Notes: generated by a model not told the origin, from the sequence alone. 7,627 nucleotides of DNA from Gammaproteobacteria bacterium (GCA_029882955.1 JAOUJX010000193.1:1-7627), one strand, 5' to 3'. Counted from the stretch's first letter, positions 1 through 6,292 are shown. Translations and numbers: made by a program.

Positions 1-699
1 ACTGATGATATCGACCATGGAAACGTATTTCTGCCCCATGAGCTGGAAGGGTTTTAGATTAAGAAAAGTCCAGTTCAACATATCACCCGGTAAATTACCC
101 ATGGTATCGACCAGCAGGTCTATATCCATTTGCTGCACCCAGTGGCTGAGCATATTATCGGGGGTTTTACAGTCCACCGGAGTCACCATGGTGATCAGGT
201 TTTTGACCTTGTCCTGATGCAACGTACTGTAACAAAGGCTGAACACACCGCCCTGACAAATGCCCAGAATATTGATTTTATCGATGCCGTGGCGCTCACA
301 GATGACATCGACACAGCGGTCGATATAGCCATTAATGTAGTCATCGAGGGTAAGATATCGATCAGCACGGTCCGGATATCCCCAATCGATCAGGTAAACG
401 TCCTGCCCTGCGTCGAGCAGCCCCCTGATAGTCGAGCGATTTTCCTGGATGTCGGCCATGTAGGGCCGATTCACCAGGGCGTAAACAATCAGCACCGGGG
501 TTTCGTTCTGTACCACACCGGCTGAACCCTGATAGCGATAAAGCTTGAGCTTATCTTCGCTGTAGACTTCTTCACGCGGAGTGACGCCTTCGGAGATCTC
601 TTCAGATTCGATCAGATTATGAATCCCTTTACTGAAGTTTTGATTGAATTTAACCAGTTCTTCTACGAACTGATTGGGACGAAATTCGAATGGGTTCAT
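1..699 (-). CDS. phaC: class III poly(3-hydroxyalkanoate) synthase subunit PhaC, partial (3' end outside window)
   Basis: Catalytic subunit of the two-part PHA synthase, which polymerises (R)-3-hydroxyacyl-CoA on the surface of storage granules. I translated 233 codons by hand from the ATG at 699; the frame is open to the window edge. The lipase-box-like motif GICQGG lies at residues 146-151, with Cys148 as the expected nucleophile, one residue off Cys149 of Allochromatium vinosum PhaC. Other stretches typical of class III PhaC are YALVNRPYM (residues 73-81), VYLIDWGYPD (102-111), LDDYINGYIDRC (118-129), MVTPVD (171-176) and GNLPG (200-204). The family is about 355 residues long, so the catalytic Asp and His near the C-terminus lie beyond the window. 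The start is fixed by an AGGAG seven bases upstream and by the phaE stop two bases upstream. It is co-transcribed with phaE. Confidence 0.96.
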   Translation of the reverse strand, partial: MNPFEFRPNQFVEELVKFNQNFSKGIHNLIESEEISEGVTPREEVYSEDKLKLYRYQGSAGVVQNETPVLIVYALVNRPYMADIQENRSTIRGLLDAGQDVYLIDWGYPDRADRYLTLDDYINGYIDRCVDVICERHGIDKINILGICQGGVFSLCYSTLHQDKVKNLITMVTPVDCKTPDNMLSHWVQQMDIDLLVDTMGNLPGDMLNWTFLNLKPFQLMGQKYVSMVDIIS

Positions 700-701
700 G
701 G

Positions 702-1694
702 TTATGCTCCTGCCCCGGTTTTGCTAGCGGCCTTTTTAGCAGCGGACTTCTTGACTACCGCTTTCTTGGCGACTGAACTGGCTTTCGACACTTTGGCTGA
801 TTTTTTTTCAGTCAACAATGCACGTATTTCTTTCAATTCACGACGCAATGCCTGATTGTCTCGACGAGTCTCCTGCAAGCGTTGCTGCACCGTATCCATT
901 TCCTTGCGCGATGGCAGGTTTAATTTATCCATGCTTTCATCGACCATTTCGCTGTAATGCTTTTTCAGCTTCATTAAGCGATTCACCATATCGCCATACA
1001 ATGACTGGTATTCGTCACTCATGGCGAAATCGGCATAACAGGTTTCGCTGACATCGACCCAGAGATCATATAGACCACGCATCGACATAGGCGCCTCAAC
1101 CGTATCGTCGTTCTCAAATTCTCCGAGTTTTTGCTGCAGCAATTGTAGCGATTCAATGGAAACTCGTAGCAGAGCCTGGTTAAATTTATCGTTAGCCTGC
1201 TGAAAATCCATTGCCAGTTTGACGCCAGCCTGTTGCTTTTCCCGGCTTTCTCGGAAAAAACCGAGACCCGGCATAGAGAGCGCTTTATTCAATTCGTCAA
1301 ATTCTGCACCAAGGCCGTATCCGGCAGGGTTAGAACCCGGCATCTGGAAAGGTAACAGACCCGCTGCCATATGCTGCCAACTGGTCGAAGGATTCATCCA
1401 TTGCGACATCAAGTCACTGGTAGTCTGATGCTGCATCGGTGACCAGTGATCAGCCTGCTGTTGTAGCATTGCCTTTAATTGCTCCAGCCACTGATTGATC
1501 ATCTGTTCCGATTCAGGCTCAGTTGGGTAGGGGAAAGGGTAAGTTTTTCGCCACATATCCAGACCGTTAGCCCAGAGATCAGTCTGTGAATTTTGCTCTG
1601 CACTACCCCAGTCCTTTGACATTTCGCTCCAGCTTTCTACGAATTTCTGCTGAGCCTTAAGCCATTCTTCAGTCCATGCATTATTATCAGACAT
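702..1694 (-). CDS. phaE: class III PHA synthase accessory subunit PhaE with Lys/Ala-rich tail
   Basis: Non-catalytic partner that forms the active class III synthase complex with PhaC at the PHA granule. The 330-residue product is of usual length for PhaE. Supporting features are a Trp-rich acidic N-terminus (WTEEWLKAQQ, residues 7-16), a helical middle with no membrane segment or signal peptide, and the LNLPSRKEMD segment (258-267), typical of the PhaE C-terminal core, followed by a likely coiled coil (about 265-292). The position directly before phaC agrees. After the coiled coil comes a tail of about 35 residues made almost only of Lys, Ala, Ser and Val with AKK repeats (296-330). This resembles the basic tails of PhaF-type phasins and PhaM, which bind nucleoid DNA, so a DNA-contact role is possible but is my inference. 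The ATG at 1694 has GAAGGG (1710-1705) ten bases upstream. Confidence 0.93.
   Translation of the reverse strand: MSDNNAWTEEWLKAQQKFVESWSEMSKDWGSAEQNSQTDLWANGLDMWRKTYPFPYPTEPESEQMINQWLEQLKAMLQQQADHWSPMQHQTTSDLMSQWMNPSTSWQHMAAGLLPFQMPGSNPAGYGLGAEFDELNKALSMPGLGFFRESREKQQAGVKLAMDFQQANDKFNQALLRVSIESLQLLQQKLGEFENDDTVEAPMSMRGLYDLWVDVSETCYADFAMSDEYQSLYGDMVNRLMKLKKHYSEMVDESMDKLNLPSRKEMDTVQQRLQETRRDNQALRRELKEIRALLTEKKSAKVSKASSVAKKAVVKKSAAKKAASKTGAGA
707..711 (-). promoter_or_regulatory. ribosome binding site of phaC inside the end of phaE
   Basis: AGGAG on the minus strand with a 7-base spacer to the phaC ATG at 699. It lies within the last sense codons of phaE, whose TAA (704-702) is two bases from the phaC start. 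This layout suits translational coupling and roughly equal synthesis of the two synthase subunits. Confidence 0.8.
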
Positions 1695-1727
1695 ATGTCG
1701 TTAACCCTTCAACATGTGATGAAAATC

Positions 1728-1756
1728 AGTTTATCAAGTTATATTGTGCGGTGCAA
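1728..1756 (-). promoter_or_regulatory. candidate sigma-70 promoter of phaE-phaC
   Basis: On the minus strand, TTGCAC (1756-1751) and TAAACT (1733-1728) are separated by 17 bases. The fit to the -35 box is partial (3/6), to the -10 better (4/6), and the spacing is ideal. Transcription would begin near 1721, giving a leader of about 26 bases that contains the phaE Shine-Dalgarno at 1710-1705. The -35 overlaps the TGC-N3-GCA element at 1747-1755. Confidence 0.45.
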
Positions 1757-1760
1757 CATT
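1744..1760. promoter_or_regulatory. candidate PhaR operator, TTGTGC-N3-GCAACATT
   Basis: The sequence TTGTGCGGTGCAACATT contains a TGC-GGT-GCA dyad (1747-1755). Its left flank (TTGTGC) and right flank (GCAACATT) each recur in one of the two TGC-N3-GCA elements before phaB (2441-2452 and 2460-2473). PhaR proteins are reported to recognise TGC-rich dyads. The element covers the -35 of the predicted phaE promoter, where a bound repressor would block it. That PhaR binds here is inference. Confidence 0.45.
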
Positions 1761-1783
1761 TCTCTTTTGCATGGTTTTGTGAG

Positions 1784-1804
1784 GGCACCCTTGACAGGGG
1801 TGCC
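1784..1804. promoter_or_regulatory. perfect 7-7-7 inverted repeat around a TTGACA, upstream of phaR
   Basis: GGCACCC (1784-1790) and GGGTGCC (1798-1804) are perfect inverted arms around TTGACAG. The spacer holds an exact -35 consensus (1791-1796) reading towards phaR. The matching -10 is weak: CATACA at 1815-1820, 18 bases on, 3/6. If used, transcription would start near 1827 and leave a leader of about 47 bases before the phaR GTG. A dyad centred on the -35 looks like a repressor site. No T-run follows, so it is not an intrinsic terminator. Confidence 0.45.
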
Positions 1805-1873
1805 ACCACAGAACCATACAAACCAGATAGTTTACGGTACACTTTGGTTAATATATTTAACGAGTGTTGTACC

Positions 1874-2344
1874 GTGAGCGACGAAGAACAAGCGATCAGA
1901 ATTATCAAAAAATACCCCAACCGGCGGTTGTACGATACGGAGTCGAGCTGCTATATCACGCTCACCGAAGTCCGCGAGCTGGTCGTCAGTGAAATCCCGT
2001 TTAAGGTCGTCGAGCAAAAGACCAACGAAGACATTACCCGCAGTATTCTGTTGCAGATAATTCTCGAACAGGAGTCAGAAACCAATCCATTGTTTTCGAA
2101 CGATAATCTGCAACGATTTATTCGCTACTATGGTTCTGCCCCGCAGCAGGGGTTTACCGAGTTTATCGGTCAGAGCCTGCAATTTTTCCATGATCAGCAG
2201 CTCGAATTCGGCAAAGCCTTCGAGGGTATAACCAGTCAGAACCCAATGTCAGTATGGGCCGATATGACGCGCAAAAATATGGATACCTGGAGCCAGATGA
2301 TGGGGCTTTCCGGCTCTGATAAGCAGAAAGATGACACCAAATAA
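1874..2344 (+). CDS. phaR: polyhydroxyalkanoate synthesis regulator PhaR
   Basis: PhaR proteins bind PHA and DNA. They repress phasin and other pha genes, including their own, until polymer titrates them away. The 156-residue product has the signature of the PHB/PHA accumulation regulator DNA-binding domain near its start (IIKKYPNRRLYDT, residues 10-22, followed by YITLTEVRELV), then a polymer-binding-type domain containing ILLQIILEQE (58-67) and LFSNDNLQRFIRYYG (73-87). The tail is Met/Trp-rich, helical and phasin-like. I chose the GTG at 1874 because the conserved domain begins eight residues later. The frame is open far upstream into antisense phaE, but an ATG at 1676 would add 66 residues of non-conserved sequence. 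The Shine-Dalgarno is weak (ACGAG, 9-base spacer), so the start is fairly but not fully sure. It is divergent from phaE and 234 bases before phaB. Confidence 0.92.
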   Translation: MSDEEQAIRIIKKYPNRRLYDTESSCYITLTEVRELVVSEIPFKVVEQKTNEDITRSILLQIILEQESETNPLFSNDNLQRFIRYYGSAPQQGFTEFIGQSLQFFHDQQLEFGKAFEGITSQNPMSVWADMTRKNMDTWSQMMGLSGSDKQKDDTK

Positions 2345-2413
2345 GCAGACAACCCGGGAAGACCTTTTCCTATCCTAAAAGTAGTAATCCAGCTATAAAG
2401 CCGCCTCTCTAGC

Positions 2414-2442
2414 TTGACAGACGCTTCTTCGGACTTTAAATT
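2414..2442 (+). promoter_or_regulatory. candidate sigma-70 promoter of phaB
   Basis: TTGACA (2414-2419, 6/6) and TAAATT (2437-2442, 4/6) are spaced by 17 bases. This is the best -35/-10 pair in the window. Transcription would begin near 2449, inside the first of two TGC-N3-GCA elements, leaving a leader of about 130 bases before the phaB GTG. A second possible -10 (TATATT, 2473-2478) lacks a convincing -35. No hairpin with a T-run ends phaR transcription in 2345-2413, so read-through from phaR into phaB is also possible. Confidence 0.55.
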
Positions 2443-2473
2443 GTGCATCGCAGCAATGCTGCATAGCAACATT
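2441..2473. promoter_or_regulatory. tandem candidate PhaR operators before phaB
   Basis: Two direct copies of TGC-AT(C/A)-GCA lie at 2444-2452 and 2460-2468, 16 bases apart. They frame a 13-base palindrome, GCAGCA-A-TGCTGC (2450-2462), which is centred exactly between them at 2456. The first copy carries the TTGTGC flank and the second the GCAACATT flank of the element at 1744-1760 before phaE. The block straddles the predicted transcription start of phaB, a standard place for repression. PhaR, encoded just upstream, is the obvious candidate ligand; that is inference. Confidence 0.5.
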
Positions 2474-2549
2474 ATATTGATGCGATTCAAGGCATGTAGA
2501 TGTATCAAGAGCTAACTTCTCCTCTTTAACCTGCATTTCTTAAGTCTTT

Positions 2550-2561
2550 GATTTTAAAATC
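2550..2561. repeat. 12-bp perfect AT-rich palindrome before the phaB ribosome binding site
   Basis: GATTTTAAAATC is a perfect palindrome just upstream of the phaB Shine-Dalgarno AAGAGG (2565-2570). It may be a protein site or chance in an A/T-rich leader. A fully self-complementary stretch with no loop is not a good RNA hairpin. Confidence 0.3.
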
Positions 2562-2578
2562 TTTAAGAGGTAGTTAGA

Positions 2579-3325
2579 GTGAGCGAGAAAAAAATTGCGC
2601 TGGTCACCGGTGGTACGGGTGGCATTGGTTCGGCAATCTGTATCGGGTTAGCCGAGCAAAGTCGAAAAGTAGTCGCGGGTTACTTCCCTCCTGAAAAAGA
2701 GGCCGCCGAAGCCTGGCAAAAAGCCCGCCAGGAAGAAGGTTACGATATCGAAATTGTAGCGGGTGACGTGTCTGACTACGAAGCCAGCCTGCAAATGATC
2801 GCCGATATCGAAGCTCGCATGGGCAGTATCGATATCCTGGTCAACTGCGCGGGTATCACGCGTGACAAGACCCTAAGAAAGATGGAACCGGAACAATGGA
2901 ATTCGGTATTACGTACCAACCTCGATTCAGCCTTTAACGTCACCCGCCACGTGGTAGACGATATGACCCGAAAAAACTTCGGTCGCATTGTTAACATCGC
3001 CTCCGTAAACGGCCAGAAAGGTCAGTTTGGACAAACCAATTACTCCGCAGCCAAAGCCGGGTTACACGGCTTTACCAAGGCACTGGCGCAGGAAGTGGCA
3101 GCCAAAGGCGTTACCGTCAATACGGTCTCACCGGGATACGTTAAAACCGAAATGACCAGTGCAATGCCAGCAGAAGTGCTCGATGCCATCGTCAGTCAGG
3201 TACCCGTCGGACGCATGGCTTCACCGGAAGAAATCGCGCATTCGGTCTGCTTCCTGACCGAGGATAAAAATGCCTATATAACCGGGGCCAACCTGCCGGT
3301 GAACGGTGGCATGTATATGAGTTAA
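2579..3325 (+). CDS. phaB: acetoacetyl-CoA reductase (NADPH-type SDR) PhaB
   Basis: Reduces acetoacetyl-CoA to (R)-3-hydroxybutyryl-CoA, the monomer for PhaEC. The 248-residue product is a classical short-chain dehydrogenase. It has the cofactor glycine motif TGGTGGIG (10-17), a family NAG-type motif as NCAG (89-92, Cys in place of the usual Asn/Ala), and the catalytic tetrad Asn114, Ser142, Tyr155 and Lys159. GQFGQTNYSAAKAG (148-161) and PGYVKTEM are typical of PhaB rather than of FabG. Length matches the family (about 246). The GTG start has AAGAGG eight bases upstream. FabG remains a weaker alternative, but the setting next to phaR and phaEC favours PhaB. No phaA thiolase accompanies it here. 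Its stop overlaps the stop of the convergent downstream gene. Confidence 0.93.
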   Translation: MSEKKIALVTGGTGGIGSAICIGLAEQSRKVVAGYFPPEKEAAEAWQKARQEEGYDIEIVAGDVSDYEASLQMIADIEARMGSIDILVNCAGITRDKTLRKMEPEQWNSVLRTNLDSAFNVTRHVVDDMTRKNFGRIVNIASVNGQKGQFGQTNYSAAKAGLHGFTKALAQEVAAKGVTVNTVSPGYVKTEMTSAMPAEVLDAIVSQVPVGRMASPEEIAHSVCFLTEDKNAYITGANLPVNGGMYMS

Positions 3326-3912
3326 GCTTTATCCGGCGGTATCCGCCCCATCAAATAAAACTCGTCGTTAGTACGCATGCTGGTGAGATTCACCATGCGG
3401 TTCGACAGCCCAAAGAAAGCACTAATGGCACCGATATCCCAGATATCCTCGTCGTCGAAACCATGCTGATTGAGTAATTCATAATCTGCATCGTTAACTT
3501 GCTCAGCTTCGCGCGAAACCTTTAGTGCAAAATCGAGCATGACTTTTTGTCGATCACTAATATCTGCCTTGCGATAGTTGGTCGCGACCTGATCCGCGAT
3601 GAGCGGGTTTTTCGCCCGAATTCGAAGAATCGCGCCATGCGCGATTACGCAATACTGGCACTGGTTTCTGGCCGAAGTCGCGACCACTATCATTTCCCGC
3701 TCGGCCTTGCTGAGCCCGGGACTGTCCTTTTCCATCAAGGCATCGTGATAGGCAAAAAAGGCACGGAACTCTGCAGGCCGATGCGCTAGTGCGAGGAACA
3801 CATTGGGGATAAAACCGGCCTTTTCGTTGACCTCGTTAATACGCCGTCGAATGTCTTCGGGAAGCTCGGATAATTCGGGAATCGGGAAACGGCTGATGGG
3901 GTAAGTAGTCAT
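3322..3912 (-). CDS. carboxymuconolactone decarboxylase / AhpD-like peroxidase-related protein
   Basis: A 196-residue soluble alpha-helical protein of the CMD/AhpD superfamily, peroxidase-related branch. The core motif NQCQYCVIAHGA contains Cys85, Cys88 and His92, and Glu73 lies 12 residues before Cys85. This E-x11-C-x2-C-x3-H spacing equals the active-site layout of AhpD (Glu118, Cys130, Cys133, His137 in the mycobacterial enzyme), so a thiol-disulfide or alkylhydroperoxidase-type activity is plausible; the substrate is unknown. Helices before the motif (IPNVFLALAHRP, 35-46) are typical of these proteins. The ATG at 3912 has only a weak ACGAG nine bases upstream. The gene is convergent with phaB (4-base overlap at the stops) and divergent from the kinase gene, so it is a monocistronic island. 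No evidence ties it to PHA metabolism beyond position. Confidence 0.85.
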   Translation of the reverse strand: MTTYPISRFPIPELSELPEDIRRRINEVNEKAGFIPNVFLALAHRPAEFRAFFAYHDALMEKDSPGLSKAEREMIVVATSARNQCQYCVIAHGAILRIRAKNPLIADQVATNYRKADISDRQKVMLDFALKVSREAEQVNDADYELLNQHGFDDEDIWDIGAISAFFGLSNRMVNLTSMRTNDEFYLMGRIPPDKA

Positions 3913-3940
3913 AAGGTTTTGCTCGTTAAAGGACGCGCCA

Positions 3941-3962
3941 TATTATTAAAATATCGATAATA
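3941..3962. repeat. AT-rich inverted repeat TATTAT-N10-ATAATA in the divergent spacer
   Basis: Perfect 6-base arms 10 bases apart, 28 bases upstream of the start of the AhpD-like gene. It could be an operator for that gene, but A/T-rich dyads arise easily by chance. On the minus strand it contains possible -10 sequences (TATTAT, TAATAT) without a clear -35. Confidence 0.25.
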
Positions 3963-4013
3963 CTAATTTGACGTCGGGCAGCTACAAAGTCACAAAAATA
4001 AAAAATTCTAACC

Positions 4014-4019
4014 TATAAT
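4014..4019 (+). promoter_or_regulatory. candidate -10 box of the hybrid kinase gene
   Basis: An exact TATAAT lies 32 bases before the TTG start. No good -35 stands at 16-18 bases upstream, where the sequence is CACAAA in an A-rich run; such A-tracts can act as an UP-like aid. The transcript would start near 4026, just before the leader reading frame at 4038. Confidence 0.35.
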
Positions 4020-4037
4020 TTATCTGGAAAAAAACTG

Positions 4038-4055
4038 ATGCAGTTAATGTATTGA
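4038..4055 (+). other. five-codon leader reading frame whose TGA overlaps the kinase TTG start
   Basis: ATG CAG TTA ATG TAT TGA encodes MQLMY. Its stop (4053-4055) overlaps the TTG start of the kinase (4052-4054) as TTGA. GGA at 4026-4028 lies nine bases before the ATG. The kinase TTG has no proper Shine-Dalgarno, so ribosomes ending here could restart on it. Alternatively this is chance, or a one-base sequence error hides an ATG start at 4038 or 4047. Confidence 0.3.
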
Positions 4056-6292
4056 AAAATCGATTACTCAAAACCGTAAATTCTATAGAACCTTCAGACA
4101 CTCTTTTAGCTGAGAACAAGCGACTTCAAGGCCTTATAAAGAAAATAAAGGCCCATTCTCAGCTAAGTGCGGAACAATACAGTCTGTTATTCCAAAATAT
4201 GCCTTTAGGTGCACGTGAGGAGGATTATTCTTTAGTCAAAATCGAGGTCGACAAAGCGAGGGCAAAAGGCATTGAGAGCATCCAGGGGTATTTTCGGGGC
4301 AATCCCGAACTGGTGCGCGATTTAGTATCAGGGATAAAAATTATCAGTGTTAACCGGGCTCTTCTTGATATGCACCAAACTGTATCAGAGGAGTTATATC
4401 TTGACTCAGAATATGACATCGATAGCTGGTGGGATAGCTCATGGATCGAATATTACGCTGAGGAGTTCGCTTCTTTGTCGGAGAACAAGGCCTATTTTTC
4501 AAGTCAACGGGAAGACACCCAGATAGATGGCACCCCCTTTTTAACACGGACCATTTCGTTTCTGATTGCCGGATATGAAGATACCTGGGAAAGAGTGATT
4601 ACCATACACGAGGATATAACTGATCGAAAATTACTAGAGGAACAATTAAATAAAAGTCATGACGAATTAGAGTTAAAAGTACAGGAGCGAACCAGGGAGT
4701 TGATTGATAGCGAAAAGCGATTCAGAGATTTTACCAACTCAACCTCTGACTGGTTCTGGGAAATGAATGCCAGGCTTGAGTACTCATATTTCTCCGAGGG
4801 ATTAAATAAATTTTCAGGCTTAAACCCGGAGGAACTGATAGGAAAAAAGCGAAGCGATATTAAAATTACCGGGATTGAACCGGAGGATCTTAAGGACCAT
4901 TTCAATACTCTTCAACGACATGAACCGTTTAGAGATTTTGTATATTCCGTGTTGATCGATAATAAGAAGATATGGTTATCTATTAGTGGTCAGCCAGTTT
5001 TCGATGATGCAGGTAACTTTGCAGGGTACCGCGGCACCGGTAGAAATGTCACAAAACTAAAGCAGCTTGATCAAACATTGCTGGATACGATACAACAGGC
5101 GAATGCAGCCAATCACGCCAAATCCCAGTTCCTTGCAACAATGAGCCATGAGTTACGAACCCCTATGACAGGGGTAATAGGGTTCGCAGATTTGTTACTT
5201 GAAGATGAGTTGTCGTCTGAAAGCCTTGAGAAAGTTCATCGAATCAAAAGCTCTGCCAATTCACTGCTGTGCCTGCTAAACGACATTCTGGATATGTCGA
5301 AAATAGAAGCCGGTAAAATGGAAATTGAAAATATCGACTTTAATCTAATTCAGCTGATGACTGAATCGATATCCCAGGTAGATCAAACCCGAAGCTCCGA
5401 TAAAAGGCTCGTTTTGAATATCGACTGTTCTCCACGATTCCCTGAAAATATCAACTCGGATCCAACAAGAATTCGGCAGGTTTTAATTAATCTGGTGGGA
5501 AATGCTATTAAATTTACGAAAGAAGGGAGCGTTAGTGTTATCGGAGAACTGCTCGAAGACGTCAAAAATCAGCCTGTGATAAAGATTAGCGTGCAGGATA
5601 CCGGTATCGGTATGAGCCAGGAAACGATCAAAAAACTGTTTACTGAATTCACCCAGGCAGATGCGTCGATTTCGCGTAAATATGAGGGCAGTGGCCTTGG
5701 ACTGGCTATTTGCCAGCGACTAGTGCATTTACTGGATGGAGATATTGGTGTTGAAAGTTCGAAGGGAGCTGGAAGCCTGTTCTGGTTCACAATTCCCTAT
5801 AAGGCAGCCACAAGCGTTACTTTGAATGAAACACTCCTGAGGTCAAATATTAAACTGGGAGCGATCAGACCCCTGAACATTCTTTTAGCCGAAGACAATC
5901 GAGTAAATCAACTCATTATACAAAAATTTATTGAAGGCTACGGACATAAACTAACAATTGTTGAAAATGGTCTGGACGCGGTTACCACTCACGACACCAA
6001 TCATTTCGATCTGATTTTAATGGACATACGTATGCCCGAAATGGATGGATTAGAGGCAACGCAAACGATCAGGAAAATGACCAATAAAAAATCAGACATC
6101 CCAATCCTTGCTATCACTGCCGATGCAATGAAAGAGAACATCAAGTCTTATTACGAAATCGGTATGAATAGCTTCGCTTCAAAGCCCATTAATAAACTTG
6201 AGCTGGCACTGGCTATAAACAAGGCAATGGGGGAAGAGATACATATTGTCCAAAGTGAGGCCGTTCAAAACTCTATGTCAGGTTTGATTTAA
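4052..6292 (+). CDS. cytoplasmic hybrid sensor histidine kinase (PAS-PAS-HisKA-HATPase-REC)
   Basis: A 746-residue sensor kinase with its own receiver domain. After a short coil (1-45) comes a first PAS-like region (about 46-195) that starts with LLFQNMPLG and has a long insert with a WW/WIEYYAEEF stretch and a PAC end (VITIHEDITDRK). A linker coil (195-220) leads to a second PAS/PAC (about 222-340). The HisKA box MSHELRTP has phospho-acceptor His366. The ATPase motifs are an N-box with Asn484, DTGIG (516-520) and GSGLG (546-550). The receiver has the acid pair Glu614/Asp615, phospho-acceptor Asp658, Thr689 and Lys711. There are no transmembrane segments or signal peptide, so it senses a cytoplasmic cue. 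There is no HPt domain, and no HPt or output regulator gene in the window, so its partner is elsewhere. The TTG start is chosen because the frame is closed at 4016-4018 and the next ATG (codon 50) lies inside the PAS domain. Confidence 0.93.
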   Translation: MKNRLLKTVNSIEPSDTLLAENKRLQGLIKKIKAHSQLSAEQYSLLFQNMPLGAREEDYSLVKIEVDKARAKGIESIQGYFRGNPELVRDLVSGIKIISVNRALLDMHQTVSEELYLDSEYDIDSWWDSSWIEYYAEEFASLSENKAYFSSQREDTQIDGTPFLTRTISFLIAGYEDTWERVITIHEDITDRKLLEEQLNKSHDELELKVQERTRELIDSEKRFRDFTNSTSDWFWEMNARLEYSYFSEGLNKFSGLNPEELIGKKRSDIKITGIEPEDLKDHFNTLQRHEPFRDFVYSVLIDNKKIWLSISGQPVFDDAGNFAGYRGTGRNVTKLKQLDQTLLDTIQQANAANHAKSQFLATMSHELRTPMTGVIGFADLLLEDELSSESLEKVHRIKSSANSLLCLLNDILDMSKIEAGKMEIENIDFNLIQLMTESISQVDQTRSSDKRLVLNIDCSPRFPENINSDPTRIRQVLINLVGNAIKFTKEGSVSVIGELLEDVKNQPVIKISVQDTGIGMSQETIKKLFTEFTQADASISRKYEGSGLGLAICQRLVHLLDGDIGVESSKGAGSLFWFTIPYKAATSVTLNETLLRSNIKLGAIRPLNILLAEDNRVNQLIIQKFIEGYGHKLTIVENGLDAVTTHDTNHFDLILMDIRMPEMDGLEATQTIRKMTNKKSDIPILAITADAMKENIKSYYEIGMNSFASKPINKLELALAINKAMGEEIHIVQSEAVQNSMSGLI

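Noticed and set aside
130..525. 131-codon plus-strand frame
   Set aside because: It is antisense to phaC, whose conserved protein sequence is unmistakable on the other strand.
1676..1873. ATG at 1676 as start of phaR, giving a 222-residue protein
   Set aside because: It would begin inside antisense phaE and run through the promoter region; the conserved PhaR domain starts just after the GTG at 1874.
2136..2146. CTGC-CCC-GCAG, a dyad of the PhaR-site type
   Set aside because: It lies inside the phaR coding sequence, lacks the flanks shared by the intergenic sites and is within chance expectation.
2236..2508. 90-codon minus-strand frame between phaR and phaB
   Set aside because: It overlaps the end of phaR and the phaB promoter region, and I recognise nothing in its product.
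3547..3789. 80-codon plus-strand frame
   Set aside because: It is a shadow of the AhpD-like gene, which has a clear active-site motif on the minus strand.
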